Shown here: in pieces, positions 8,874 to 16,851 of the stretch | How the letters are laid out: every line of letters starts with the position of its first letter | Position numbering within the stretch: position 1 is the first letter of the stretch | NCBI GenBank assembly: GCA_017306865.1 | Contig: JAFKHH010000012.1 | Location: 496,001 to 560,000 of the forward strand | Direction: 5' to 3' | DNA length: 64,000 nt | From: Filimonas sp. | GTDB lineage: Bacteria > Bacteroidota > Bacteroidia > Chitinophagales > Chitinophagaceae | Notes under the pieces: generated by a model | Seen by the model: only the letters and a program-made list of their open reading frames with translations | Told to the model about the DNA's origin: nothing | Database searches by the model: none | Program-made: the position numbers and the translations under genes

Positions 8874-9259
8874 TTAGTTGCGATTTGAGGTTGGGTAAAA
8901 TAAATATTTTTTGCTAAAACTGCTCCTGTGAGTATTCACAAAAACACAACTTTAGAGATATTTTAAAAGATCAACATAGTTTCGAGGAATATTGGAGGAG
9001 TAGTGAAATTGTTGAATGGTCAGATTGTTTAATTGCTACCGCCAGTATATCGTGAAACGTGAATCAGCAATTGAGAATGCCACCAAAACACGATGCCACC
9101 AAGAAAACACCAGGGTTTATGGCCTGACTCTTTTGACTACTGACTCCAACGACTATCACCTACCTGCAGGAGCCTGGCAAACGTTAAAAAGCCACGCAAG
9201 TTTCACCACTCACTATTGACAATTCACCTATTCACCACTCACAATTCCCGTCTCACGAT
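8874..9259. other. 386-base intergenic region holding dispersed repeats
   Basis: The first 120 bases should hold the minus-strand promoter of the patatin gene. From about 9003 the sequence is made of dispersed repeat families: an AATT piece (TTGAATGGTCAGATTG), a GTGAAACGTGAATCAGCAATT piece at 9051, a CCACCAAGAAAACACCAGG piece near 9100, and CTCACTATTGACAATTCACC / CGTCTCACGATTCACGAT from 9210 to 9265. The last of these runs up to the stop codon of umuC. I see no gene here. Confidence 0.6.
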
Positions 9260-10546
9260 TCACGATATATCATACAATTCCTCCCACCTTGTTGTGTACC
9301 TGTTACTCCTGTATTCCTGCCGCATTTTCCAGTTACGTGTTGTGCCTGCTGCCGCAAACTTTAGTATGTCATCACGCATACTAAAGTTGATATTGTCCAT
9401 CATCTGCATCAAGGCTTTGTTGTGTGTTTTTTCTCCAGGTACAAACAAATCTCCCTGCACGGCATCTTCAGGTATCAGGTGACTTACAATTACACCCGCC
9501 TTCTTGTATGATTTGCCGTGTTCAAAAATGCGGTCCACCAGCTTTAATGCAGGCACGATCAGTTCGTTGGAAAAAGAAGTAGCTCTCGATAGTACAGCAT
9601 AATCGCTGACCATAGGTCCGTGATGATAATGCGTTTGCGTATTACGCGGTTCCCTTGGTACAACAAATACACTAATAGCCCCGGCGGCACTTCTTTGCCG
9701 GCGCAGTTTCTCTGCGCATCGCGAAACATAGGTTGCAACGGCCTCTTTCACGTCTTCTATCCGATGCACAGGGGCGCCGAACATCCGTGTAGTAGCAATC
9801 ATTTTTTTTACCTCCAGTTCATCCTCCATTACAATGGCTTCCTCTCCATTCAGCTCCTTTAATAACCTGGTACCAACCACACCACCCAGGTATTTTTTCA
9901 CCCATTCCGGTTTTAACTGCTTCAGATCGTACGCAGTAAATACATTGTAGTCCCGCAGCTTCATTGCACTGCGCCTGCCCACGCCCCATACAGACAATAC
10001 CGGTGTTTGCTGTAGCGCCGCGTTAATTTTTTCCTCGGTATCCAATACCAGTATGCAATTGGTTGCCAGCTTATCCTTCTTCGCCAGGTTGTTGGCAACC
10101 TTCGCTAAAACCTTTGTCGGGGCCACACCTACAGATACCTGTATGCCCGTCCATTCCTCTGTCACCAGCTTCAGGTCTTTTGCAACCATAGGAATGTTTG
10201 CCGCAGGCACATGCTTCAGGTCTATGAATGCCTCGTCTACGGAGTACACCTCAACCTTGTCCTTGCCGCCGGCAACTGCACGCAATGTTTCCATTACGCG
10301 CCAGCTCATGTCACCATATAGATTATAGTTGGAAGAGAAAGTGGCTACATTATATTTATCGATCAGTGGCTTTGCCTGGAAAAAAGGCCCCGCCATTTCC
10401 ACACCTAATTGTTTAGCCTCATCGCTCCGCGATACAATGCATCCGTCATTATTGCTCAGTACAACAACAGGCTTCTTCCACAAGTCCGGGCGGAAGACTC
10501 TTTCGCATGAGCAATAAAAACTGTTACAATCAACGATGGCTTTCAT
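9260..10546 (-). CDS. umuC: Y-family DNA polymerase, UmuC (Pol V catalytic subunit) type
   Basis: A 428-residue protein beginning MKAIVDCNSFYCSCERVF, the UmuC start, with the metal ligands Asp6 and SVDEAF (Asp104-Glu105), then the thumb helix-hairpin-helix (VWGVGRRSAMKLRDYNVFTAYDLK) and a little-finger domain. Length matches E. coli UmuC (about 420). It is a translesion polymerase that copies past damaged bases. It lies downstream of, and on the same strand as, a umuD-like gene, separated by about 125 bases of dispersed repeat. The catalytic carboxylates are intact, so the polymerase should be active even though its UmuD partner looks non-cleavable. Confidence 0.92.
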   Translation of the reverse strand: MKAIVDCNSFYCSCERVFRPDLWKKPVVVLSNNDGCIVSRSDEAKQLGVEMAGPFFQAKPLIDKYNVATFSSNYNLYGDMSWRVMETLRAVAGGKDKVEVYSVDEAFIDLKHVPAANIPMVAKDLKLVTEEWTGIQVSVGVAPTKVLAKVANNLAKKDKLATNCILVLDTEEKINAALQQTPVLSVWGVGRRSAMKLRDYNVFTAYDLKQLKPEWVKKYLGGVVGTRLLKELNGEEAIVMEDELEVKKMIATTRMFGAPVHRIEDVKEAVATYVSRCAEKLRRQRSAAGAISVFVVPREPRNTQTHYHHGPMVSDYAVLSRATSFSNELIVPALKLVDRIFEHGKSYKKAGVIVSHLIPEDAVQGDLFVPGEKTHNKALMQMMDNINFSMRDDILKFAAAGTTRNWKMRQEYRSNRYTTRWEELYDIS

Positions 10547-10585
10547 GATGATAGTATTTGGATGAGGAAATATTTTTTAAAAAGG

Positions 10586-10670
10586 TTGTATTGTTCAATT
10601 GCTCAATGGTTTTATTGTTAAACATTTTAGAATAAAGCAATCCGACAATACAACCATTGAACAATTACAC
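10586..10670. repeat. AATT-family inverted repeat between umuD and umuC
   Basis: Arms GGTTGTATTGT and ACAATACAACC with related AT-rich text around them (TTCAATTGCTCAATGG ... CATTGAACAATT). One of about fifteen sites of this family in the window. It lies inside the presumed umuD-umuC transcript. Confidence 0.7.
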
Positions 10671-10671
10671 A

Positions 10672-11121
10672 TTATTTCTGCAAAGCTTTCTCCAGTACAT
10701 GTATCACACAAGTAACCACACCCCACGCCCTGTAGTCTGTAAATTCTCCTAACTCCATATTGGCAAAACGGTTGTTCTCAGCAATGAGCGTGATCCGGTT
10801 CATTGTTTGCTGTAATCGTCGTACAACGAGATCGCCGTTTACTGCGGCTACAATTATTTTACTATTGGCTGCTTTCAGGCTACGGTCTACAATTAATATA
10901 TCGCCGGCATGGATGCCCGCACCGTTCATGGCATCCCCGTTCATTCGGAAAAAGAATGTAGCCGGCTTATTCAGTATCAATTGTTCATTAAGGTCTATGC
11001 CTCTTTCCATATAATCGTCTGCAGCGGCCCCAAAGCCGGTTGCGTTAGCTGTCGGAACGTCCCATTGCGAAAAATCTTTCGAGCCATGATAGGCCGCCCC
11101 ATAAAAAGTTTCTTCCTGCAT
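10672..11121 (-). CDS. umuD: UmuD-like S24 protein with both catalytic residues replaced
   Basis: A 149-residue protein; start at MQEETFYGAAYHG (11121), since longer frames would run through the operator. It aligns without gaps to the UmuD fold: a cleavage-region-like segment NATGFGAAADDYMERGIDLNEQLI (residues 26-49), then FFFRMNGDAMNGAGIHAGDILIVDRS and IIVAAVNGDLVVRRLQ. In E. coli UmuD the self-cleaving dyad is Ser60 (SGDSM) and Lys97 (TVKKL). Here these positions are Ala64 (NGDAM) and Arg101 (VVRRL). The fold and partner gene are kept, but self-cleavage should be impossible by the known mechanism. There is no DNA-binding domain. It is divergent from the 2H phosphoesterase genes across a palindromic operator and upstream of umuC. 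Confidence 0.85.
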   Translation of the reverse strand: MQEETFYGAAYHGSKDFSQWDVPTANATGFGAAADDYMERGIDLNEQLILNKPATFFFRMNGDAMNGAGIHAGDILIVDRSLKAANSKIIVAAVNGDLVVRRLQQTMNRITLIAENNRFANMELGEFTDYRAWGVVTCVIHVLEKALQK

Positions 11122-11140
11122 AAAATTTAATTTTCGAATG

Positions 11141-11173
11141 GCTAAATTATTTAGCAATTTTATGCTAAATTTA
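11141..11173. promoter_or_regulatory. Divergent operator with repeated GCTAAAT half-sites
   Basis: In the 73 bases between umuD (-) and the 2H gene (+) lies the odd-length palindrome GCTAAAT-T-ATTTAGC (11141-11155), and a third half-site GCTAAAT at 11164-11170, 23 bases after the first. The third half-site overlaps TAAATTTA (11166-11173), which is its own complement and could act as a -7 element on both strands. This is what a shared repressor site for both operons would look like. The regulator is not identified; no helix-turn-helix gene is adjacent. Confidence 0.6.
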
Positions 11174-11194
11174 TTGTCTGAAAAAATTTTGTTT

Positions 11195-11803
11195 ATGGAA
11201 ACAGGCATAGAAAGGAACCAACTTCAAACAAGGGTAACAGAAGGCAAATTTGAGTATATACTGGCCGTGCTGCCGGGCACTGAAGTAGCAGAATTGGTGA
11301 TGGGTGAGAAGCAGGCATTTTATGATAAGTACAAGGAGAAAGCAGCAATAAAAGAAACGCCGTATATAACAATAGCCAGCTTTACCGCAAAGGAAGAAAT
11401 GGAAGACACGATCATCCGGTGGATGCATCGCATCATAAGCACACAGCCTTCTTTTACTGCGGCGCTTAATAACTATGGAGGATTTCCGCCGCATAGTATT
11501 TACCTGAGGGTACAGCCGGAAGAGGCATTCCGTTTATTAGCAAAGCAAATGGAAGTAGTGAGCCAGTATATCAGTGACAACGGGTGTCCGCCGATGTTCC
11601 TGACCAGCAGGCCACACATGAACCTTGCTAAACGCATTTCGGAAGATGTGTATGAGAAAGCCATTATGGATTATGCGCATCGCAGTTTTCATGCGGCATT
11701 TGAAGTAGCGCAACTGGTACTGTTACGTTATGATGAACAGGGTGTACCTAAGCAAGTAAATATTTTCAATATGCAGCCTGCTCTGCAAATGCAGGTGGAT
11801 TGA
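11195..11803 (+). CDS. 2H phosphoesterase / 2'-5' RNA ligase-like protein with degenerate HxT motifs
   Basis: A 202-residue protein from METGIERNQL (an upstream in-frame ATG at 11138 would put the operator inside the gene). The fold is that of the 2H superfamily: a first motif region TPYITIASF and a second region RPHMNLAKRI, with the shared segment LNNYGGFPPHSIYLRV between. The family needs two HxT motifs; here they read YIT (57-59) and HMN (141-143), so one catalytic His and one Thr are missing. It is clearly a paralogue of the next gene, which has both motifs. It may bind but not cut a 2',3'-cyclic or 2'-5' linked substrate. It is probably first in an operon with that paralogue. Confidence 0.72.
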   Translation: METGIERNQLQTRVTEGKFEYILAVLPGTEVAELVMGEKQAFYDKYKEKAAIKETPYITIASFTAKEEMEDTIIRWMHRIISTQPSFTAALNNYGGFPPHSIYLRVQPEEAFRLLAKQMEVVSQYISDNGCPPMFLTSRPHMNLAKRISEDVYEKAIMDYAHRSFHAAFEVAQLVLLRYDEQGVPKQVNIFNMQPALQMQVD

Positions 11804-11980
11804 ATGGTGAGTTGTGAATGATTGATAGAATGGCAAGAAGTCAATGATGTAGTGTGGCATTTGATTTCGTCAAGAGATGAATTTTATGTGACATAGCGCT
11901 AAAGCTGAAAGATGCGTGAGGTGCTCACTATTGACAACTCACAACTCACAGTAGCAATGTGAAACTTTGAAACTGAGATT
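11804..11980. repeat. Intergenic repeat pieces between the two 2H genes
   Basis: Contains GGTGAGTTGTGAATG at 11807 and its inverted relative CACTATTGACAACTCACAACTCACAG at 11927-11951, both of the dispersed CTCACAACTCAC family. No gene is seen. Confidence 0.55.
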
Positions 11981-12583
11981 ATGGAAAACGAATTATTATT
12001 AAGATACAGTGTTTGCGAATACCTCCTCGTGTTGCATCCGCATGAAGAACTATTTAATAAAGTAGGGCAGGTAAAGAAAGAATTTGCAGATAAATACGAT
12101 TGTCCGTCTGCCTATTGGAGTAAGCCACATATTACGCTCGCGCGTTTTAAACAATATGAGATGATGCAGCAACGTATTATATCAAAGCTGAACGGCATTA
12201 CAAAGCAATTATCTCCATTCAAAGTAGAGTTGAAAAACTTCGGAAGCTTTCCCACACACACCATCTATATTAATATCACCAGCAAGGTGCCTATTGTAAG
12301 CGCAGTAAAAGCGATACGCCAGTCGCAAAACCTGATGAAGCTCGACAAAGACAATAAGCCCCACTTCATTACAGAACCGCATTTGACCATCGCACGCAAG
12401 TTGCAGCCCTGGCAGTTCGAAAAGGCCTGGCTTGAATATGAACAAAAACCTTTTTCAGGGCGCTTTATGGCAAATGATATTTTATTGCTTAAACGGAAGG
12501 ATGGAGACAAAGGCTATACTACACTTCACAAATTCGAATTTAAGAACGAACATGCTGCCATAACGCAAGGAATTTTATTTTAA
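11981..12583 (+). CDS. 2H phosphoesterase / 2'-5' RNA ligase family protein (both HxT motifs intact)
   Basis: A 200-residue protein with the two motifs of the 2H superfamily in full: HIT (50-52, in SKPHITLARF) and HLT (134-136, in TEPHLTIARK). Between them LKNFGSFPTHTIYINI matches the equivalent segment of the upstream paralogue. Family members hydrolyse or form 2',3'-cyclic and 2'-5' phosphodiester bonds in RNA or nucleotides; the substrate here is unknown. The pair, one with full and one with worn catalytic motifs, lies divergent to umuD/umuC, which suggests control by the same damage or stress signal. Confidence 0.82.
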   Translation: MENELLLRYSVCEYLLVLHPHEELFNKVGQVKKEFADKYDCPSAYWSKPHITLARFKQYEMMQQRIISKLNGITKQLSPFKVELKNFGSFPTHTIYINITSKVPIVSAVKAIRQSQNLMKLDKDNKPHFITEPHLTIARKLQPWQFEKAWLEYEQKPFSGRFMANDILLLKRKDGDKGYTTLHKFEFKNEHAAITQGILF

Positions 12584-12585
12584 TG

Positions 12586-12666
12586 GTTGAATTGTCGAAT
12601 TATTGCATTGTTAGATTGTTGATTTACTCAAAAACAATTTAACCATTAAGCAATATAACAATTCAG
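12586..12666. repeat. AATT-family inverted repeat
   Basis: Arms of about 32 bases that pair at roughly 70 percent (left contains GAATTGTCGAATTATTGCA, right GCAATATAACAATTC). It lies between the 2H gene and the radical SAM gene. Confidence 0.65.
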
Positions 12667-12699
12667 CCTATTCTTCTCTTATCTTCAAATTAGTTAGTC

Positions 12700-13812
12700 A
12701 TGAAAAACATGGATAAAAATCCTAATGCCCGTCCTATGCCTGCATCGAAAGACCAGGAAGGCGCTTACTTCAAAGGACGTGGCGCACAAATAAATACACC
12801 CAACCGTTTTATCACCAGCGAACGTACATGCGAGCATATAGAAGGAATAGATGACTGGATAGAGCCAAACGTTGCTACAGTCTTTCTTGAAGATCATGCA
12901 AAATCTATTGTCAATAAAGTAGAAAGCCCGGATGTAGGCATGTTCTATAGCATGAATCCATACCAGGGGTGTGAGCACGGTTGCATTTATTGCTATGCCC
13001 GAAATGCCCATGAATACTGGGGTTTCAGCGCCGGGTTAGATTTTGAACGGAAAATAGTTGTCAAGAAAAATGCGCCGGAATTGCTGCGCAAATTCCTGAT
13101 GAACCCGAAATGGGAATGCGTACCTATCAGTCTGAGTGGCAATACAGATTGTTATCAACCCGCGGAGAAACAATTCCGGCTTACACGACAGTTGCTGGAA
13201 GTGTGCAACGAGTTTAACCAACCTGTAGGTATGATCACTAAGAACGCATGCATACTGCGCGATAAAGACATTTTGCAGGAGATGGCATCGAAAAAACTGG
13301 TGAGCATATTAGTGTCCATTACTTCTTTCAATGAAGACCTGCGCCGGGTAATGGAACCAAGAACAACGACAGCCAATCAACGTTTACGTGTAATAAAAGA
13401 GTTGAGCGATGCTGGTGTGCGTATGGGCGTAATGCTTGGGCCAATGATTCCCGGACTGAATGAGCATGAGATGCAACGCATCATGAAAGCAGCGAGTGAA
13501 AATGGCGCGACCTTCTCCGCATACACTTTCATCCGGCTGAATGGTGCTATAAAACTGATGTTTCACGACTGGCTCTATAAAAATTTCCCCGACAGGGCAG
13601 ATAAAGTATGGCACATGATAGAAACAGCGCACGGCGGAAAAGTAAATGATAGTCGCTGGGGTGTACGCATGCGCGGCGAAGGGCCGATCAGTGACCTGGT
13701 AAGACAACAGTTTCACAAATACAACAAGCTGTACAATCTCAACGCCGAACGTTGGGGGCTGGACTGCACACGCTTTCGCAGACCCGGCGCGCAACAGGGA
13801 AGTTTGTTTTGA
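12700..13812 (+). CDS. PA0069-family radical SAM protein (SplB-like)
   Basis: A 370-residue protein with the radical SAM cluster CxxxCxxC at Cys91, Cys95 and Cys98 (NPYQGCEHGCIYCYARNAHEYWGF), the hallmark of the PA0069 family, a relative of spore photoproduct lyase. Further family marks are SLSGNTDCYQPAEKQFRLTRQLLEV and the C-terminal RWGLDCTRFRRPGAQQGSLF. It should bind a 4Fe-4S cluster and cleave S-adenosylmethionine to a radical; the substrate is not known. It follows the 2H gene on the same strand about 115 bases away, next to a translesion polymerase locus, which fits a nucleic-acid repair or modification role, but that is inference. Confidence 0.88.
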   Translation: MKNMDKNPNARPMPASKDQEGAYFKGRGAQINTPNRFITSERTCEHIEGIDDWIEPNVATVFLEDHAKSIVNKVESPDVGMFYSMNPYQGCEHGCIYCYARNAHEYWGFSAGLDFERKIVVKKNAPELLRKFLMNPKWECVPISLSGNTDCYQPAEKQFRLTRQLLEVCNEFNQPVGMITKNACILRDKDILQEMASKKLVSILVSITSFNEDLRRVMEPRTTTANQRLRVIKELSDAGVRMGVMLGPMIPGLNEHEMQRIMKAASENGATFSAYTFIRLNGAIKLMFHDWLYKNFPDRADKVWHMIETAHGGKVNDSRWGVRMRGEGPISDLVRQQFHKYNKLYNLNAERWGLDCTRFRRPGAQQGSLF

Positions 13813-13817
13813 GAGAT

Positions 13818-13892
13818 TAATTGTTGCATTGTTTGATGGTTAAATTGCTATTTCAACCTTAAACCCTAACAATTCAACCATTTAACAATGCA
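13818..13892. repeat. AATT-family inverted repeat upstream of pheT
   Basis: Arms GTTGCATTGTTTGATGG... and ...CCATTTAACAATGCAAC match at about 22 of 25 positions. It lies in the gap before the pheT promoter region. Confidence 0.72.
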
Positions 13893-13959
13893 ACCATATT
13901 CACCCCTTTAAACCTTCTCCGAAACTGCTATATTTGCAGACTTTCAAATAAACAGTTGC

Positions 13960-16380
13960 ATGACGATTTCTTATAATTGGCTAAGTGAGTACCTGCCGGA
14001 AAAGATAGAACCGGAAAAATTATCCAAAATACTAACAAACATTGGCCTGGAAGTAGAGAGCCTGGAAAAATTCGAGAGCATAAAAGGCGGCCTGAAAGGA
14101 CTTGTTATAGGGGAAGTATTGGAGCGTGAGCAACATCCGAATGCAGATAAGCTGAGCCTTACCAAAGTAAATGTAGGCGGTCCTGAACCGTTGAAAATAG
14201 TTTGCGGCGCACCCAATGTAGCTGCAGGTCAGAAAGTAGTGGTAGCTACAGTAGGTACCACCATCTATCCGCTTACAGGAGAGCCATTGACTATGAAAGT
14301 GGCCAAGATCCGCGGAGAAGAAAGCTATGGTATGATCTGCGCAGAAGATGAGATAGGGCTTGGCGGTAGCCATGCCGGCATTATGGTATTGCCCGCCGAT
14401 GTAAAACCAGGTACACCTGCTGCCGAGTATTTTAAACCATACGAAGATTGGGTTTATGAAATTGGCCTTACGCCAAATCGTATGGATGCAATGAGCCACT
14501 TCGGTGTAGCAAAAGATGTATGCGCTTATCTCACACATCATGGCAATAAAGAAGTAAAACCAAAATCGCCTTTTAATAATTCATTTAAAGTAGATAGCAA
14601 CGCATTATCGATCGAGGTTACGATCGAGAATACGGATGCCTGCCATCGCTATGCCGGTGTGAGCATTAGCGGCGTTACCGTTGCTGAATCGCCACAGTGG
14701 TTAAAAGACAGACTACTGTCTATTGGCCTTCGCCCTATCAGCAACATTGTAGATATTACCAATTTCGTGTTGCATGAAACAGGACAGCCACTACATGCTT
14801 TTGATGCAGATAAGATCAAAGGCAACAATGTAATCGTAAAGAACCTGCCGGAAGGCACCTCATTTATCACACTGGATGAAAAGGAAAGAAAGCTGAGCGC
14901 TGAAGACCTGATGATCTGTAATATAGATACAGGTATGTGTATAGCAGGTGTGTTTGGCGGAATACGTAGTGGCGTAAAAGACAACACTACCAACATCTTC
15001 CTGGAAAGCGCCTGGTTCAACCCGGTTTCTATCCGTAAAACTTCTTTCCGTCACGGCTTGCGCACCGATGCTGCAACCCGTTTTGAAAAAGGCGTGGATA
15101 TTTCCAATACAGTAAATGTACTGAAGCGCGCAGCCTTATTGATAAAAGAGATAGCAGGTGGAGAGATCTCTTCAGATGTGGTAGACGTTTACCCGCATCA
15201 CGAAGAGAAAAAGCAGGTTGCGATCAAGTATCATTACCTGAAAAAACTAAGCGGCAAAAATTATCATCCTGATGCTATCAAACGCATATTGACCTCACTG
15301 GGTTTTGAAATAGTGAAAGAAGGTATGGATGAGTTGTGGGTGGCTGTGCCATTTAGCAAACCAGACATCAGTCTGCCGGCAGATATAGTAGAAGAAATAT
15401 TGCGTATAGATGGCCTGGATAATATAGATATTCCTACCTCTATTACCATTACGCCATCGGCGGATGAACTGAGTGTGAAAGAAGCAGTAAAAGAGAAAAT
15501 TGCAGGATTCCTTGTAGGAAAAGGCTTCAATGAAATAATGACCAACTCCATTACCAACAGTAAATATTTTACAGAAGAGGTGTTGGCGCATACGGTGAAA
15601 ATGATCAATAACCTGAGTGCAGAGCTAGATGTGTTAAGACCATCTATGTTGCAGACAGGATTAGAAGCATTGTCTTACAACATCAATAGGAAGAACAGCA
15701 ATCTCCGTTTCTTTGAGTTTGGTAAAACATATAAAGTAGATACGGGGCATGCATACCAGGAGACAGAACATGCCTGTATGTATATAACTGGCGTAGACCA
15801 TGAAGATACATGGCAGCAAAAAGCAAAACCGGTAGACTTCTACGAAGCAAAAGGTCTTGCCGCAGCATTAACAGCATTATTAGGTATTGATCCTGTTCAG
15901 TTCAATAAGACAGACGCCAATGGCCTTGTGCTGGAACTAATTCACGGCAAAACTGTTTTGGGTAAAATAGAGCAGGTTGCACAAAAGCAATTGCAGCAGT
16001 TTGATCTGAAACAGGCGGTTTATTTTATTGACTTCAACCTGATAGAACTGGTGAAGTTGGTAGAAAAGAAAAAACTGTTGTATGCAGAAGTAGCTAAGTT
16101 CCCGGCAGTGCAGAGAGATCTTGCGATCGTTGTGCCTGCTACACTTACTTATGATGCGGTAGAAACAGCGATCAATAAAGTGAAGTTATCCAAGCTGCGC
16201 GATACACGTTTATTTGACGTATTTGAAAGCGATAAGCTGGGAAAAGATAAAAAATCCCTTGCCATCAATTTCACCTTCCTTGATGATGAAAAGACTCTGA
16301 CGGATAAAGAAATCGACGGAATGATGAGCAAGCTCATACAGTCATTTGAGAAAGAGCTGAACGCAGAGATCCGTAAATAG
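13960..16380 (+). CDS. pheT: Phenylalanine--tRNA ligase beta subunit
   Basis: An 806-residue protein with the standard PheT layout: N-terminal MTISYNWLSEYLPEKIEPEKL, an EMAP/tRNA-binding domain (about residues 40-155, VIGEVLEREQHPNADKLSLTKVNVG), the B3/B4 editing domain (ISNIVDITNFVLHETGQPLHAFDADKI), the B5 domain, the core, and a C-terminal anticodon-binding FDX-ACB domain (FPAVQRDLAIVVPATLTYDAVE). With PheS (not in the window) it charges tRNA-Phe in the cytoplasm and edits mischarged Tyr. TATATTTG at 13929-13936 is a good -7 element 24 bases before the start. It heads the run pheT, coiled-coil gene, zapA, ncRNA, rny, an order kept in many Bacteroidota. Confidence 0.97.
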   Translation: MTISYNWLSEYLPEKIEPEKLSKILTNIGLEVESLEKFESIKGGLKGLVIGEVLEREQHPNADKLSLTKVNVGGPEPLKIVCGAPNVAAGQKVVVATVGTTIYPLTGEPLTMKVAKIRGEESYGMICAEDEIGLGGSHAGIMVLPADVKPGTPAAEYFKPYEDWVYEIGLTPNRMDAMSHFGVAKDVCAYLTHHGNKEVKPKSPFNNSFKVDSNALSIEVTIENTDACHRYAGVSISGVTVAESPQWLKDRLLSIGLRPISNIVDITNFVLHETGQPLHAFDADKIKGNNVIVKNLPEGTSFITLDEKERKLSAEDLMICNIDTGMCIAGVFGGIRSGVKDNTTNIFLESAWFNPVSIRKTSFRHGLRTDAATRFEKGVDISNTVNVLKRAALLIKEIAGGEISSDVVDVYPHHEEKKQVAIKYHYLKKLSGKNYHPDAIKRILTSLGFEIVKEGMDELWVAVPFSKPDISLPADIVEEILRIDGLDNIDIPTSITITPSADELSVKEAVKEKIAGFLVGKGFNEIMTNSITNSKYFTEEVLAHTVKMINNLSAELDVLRPSMLQTGLEALSYNINRKNSNLRFFEFGKTYKVDTGHAYQETEHACMYITGVDHEDTWQQKAKPVDFYEAKGLAAALTALLGIDPVQFNKTDANGLVLELIHGKTVLGKIEQVAQKQLQQFDLKQAVYFIDFNLIELVKLVEKKKLLYAEVAKFPAVQRDLAIVVPATLTYDAVETAINKVKLSKLRDTRLFDVFESDKLGKDKKSLAINFTFLDDEKTLTDKEIDGMMSKLIQSFEKELNAEIRK

Positions 16381-16443
16381 GAATGATAATTGTTTAATGG
16401 TTAGATCGCTAAATTGCTATATAGTGTTTTAACCCTAAGCTTA

Positions 16444-16508
16444 AGAGTGGGCCACTTTCAGAAGTTACATTTACATAGAATGCAGCCTTTAAAAAAGTGG
16501 CCCACTCT
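16444..16508. repeat. 65-base MITE-like palindromic element, copy 1
   Basis: Perfect 15-base terminal inverted repeats AGAGTGGGCCACTTT (16444-16458) and AAAGTGGCCCACTCT (16494-16508) around a 35-base AT-rich middle. A second copy with identical ends and a 66-base length lies at 37337-37402. There is no coding capacity. It lies between pheT and the next gene and accounts for the false upstream extension of that gene. Confidence 0.8.
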
Positions 16509-16556
16509 GTGGGAAAACCGGAATCTTATAAATTTTTTTGCATAATCATAATACGC

Positions 16557-16844
16557 ATGGCCGATCTGGAGATACAATTAAAGAGCATTCAGGATAAGCT
16601 TCAGCTATTGATGAAGCAATACCAGGCTATGCAAAAGGAAAATCAGCAACTAAAAAGGGATTTAGAAGACCAGGCTGCATTGCTGGAGCAGCGTGAAGAT
16701 GAAGTGCATTCGCTAACGCGACAGCTCGATGGTGCGCAGATCGGTGCTAAAACCGGGAACAGCGCACAGCGGGATGAACTGCAGAAAAGAATAGATACCT
16801 ACCTGAAAGAAATCGAAAAATGTTTGTCGTTACTTAACGATTGA
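16557..16844 (+). CDS. Small coiled-coil protein upstream of zapA (ZapB-like by size and position)
   Basis: A 95-residue, almost wholly helical protein. Heptads run through residues 1-65 (MADLEIQLKSIQDKLQLLMKQY, then LLEQREDEVHSLTRQLDGAQ), with a second short helix at the C terminus (RIDTYLKEIEKCLSLLND). I chose ATG 16557 because the longer frame would start inside a repeat element. It ends 7 bases before zapA, so the two are co-transcribed. A conserved coiled-coil gene at this place in Bacteroidota suggests a partner of ZapA in division, but there is no sequence proof. Confidence 0.75.
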   Translation: MADLEIQLKSIQDKLQLLMKQYQAMQKENQQLKRDLEDQAALLEQREDEVHSLTRQLDGAQIGAKTGNSAQRDELQKRIDTYLKEIEKCLSLLND

Positions 16845-16851
16845 TTGAACC

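Noticed and set aside
11195-12583. 2H proteins as part of an anti-phage nucleotide-signalling system
   Set aside because: No nucleotide cyclase or effector is adjacent; the context is translesion polymerase and radical SAM genes.
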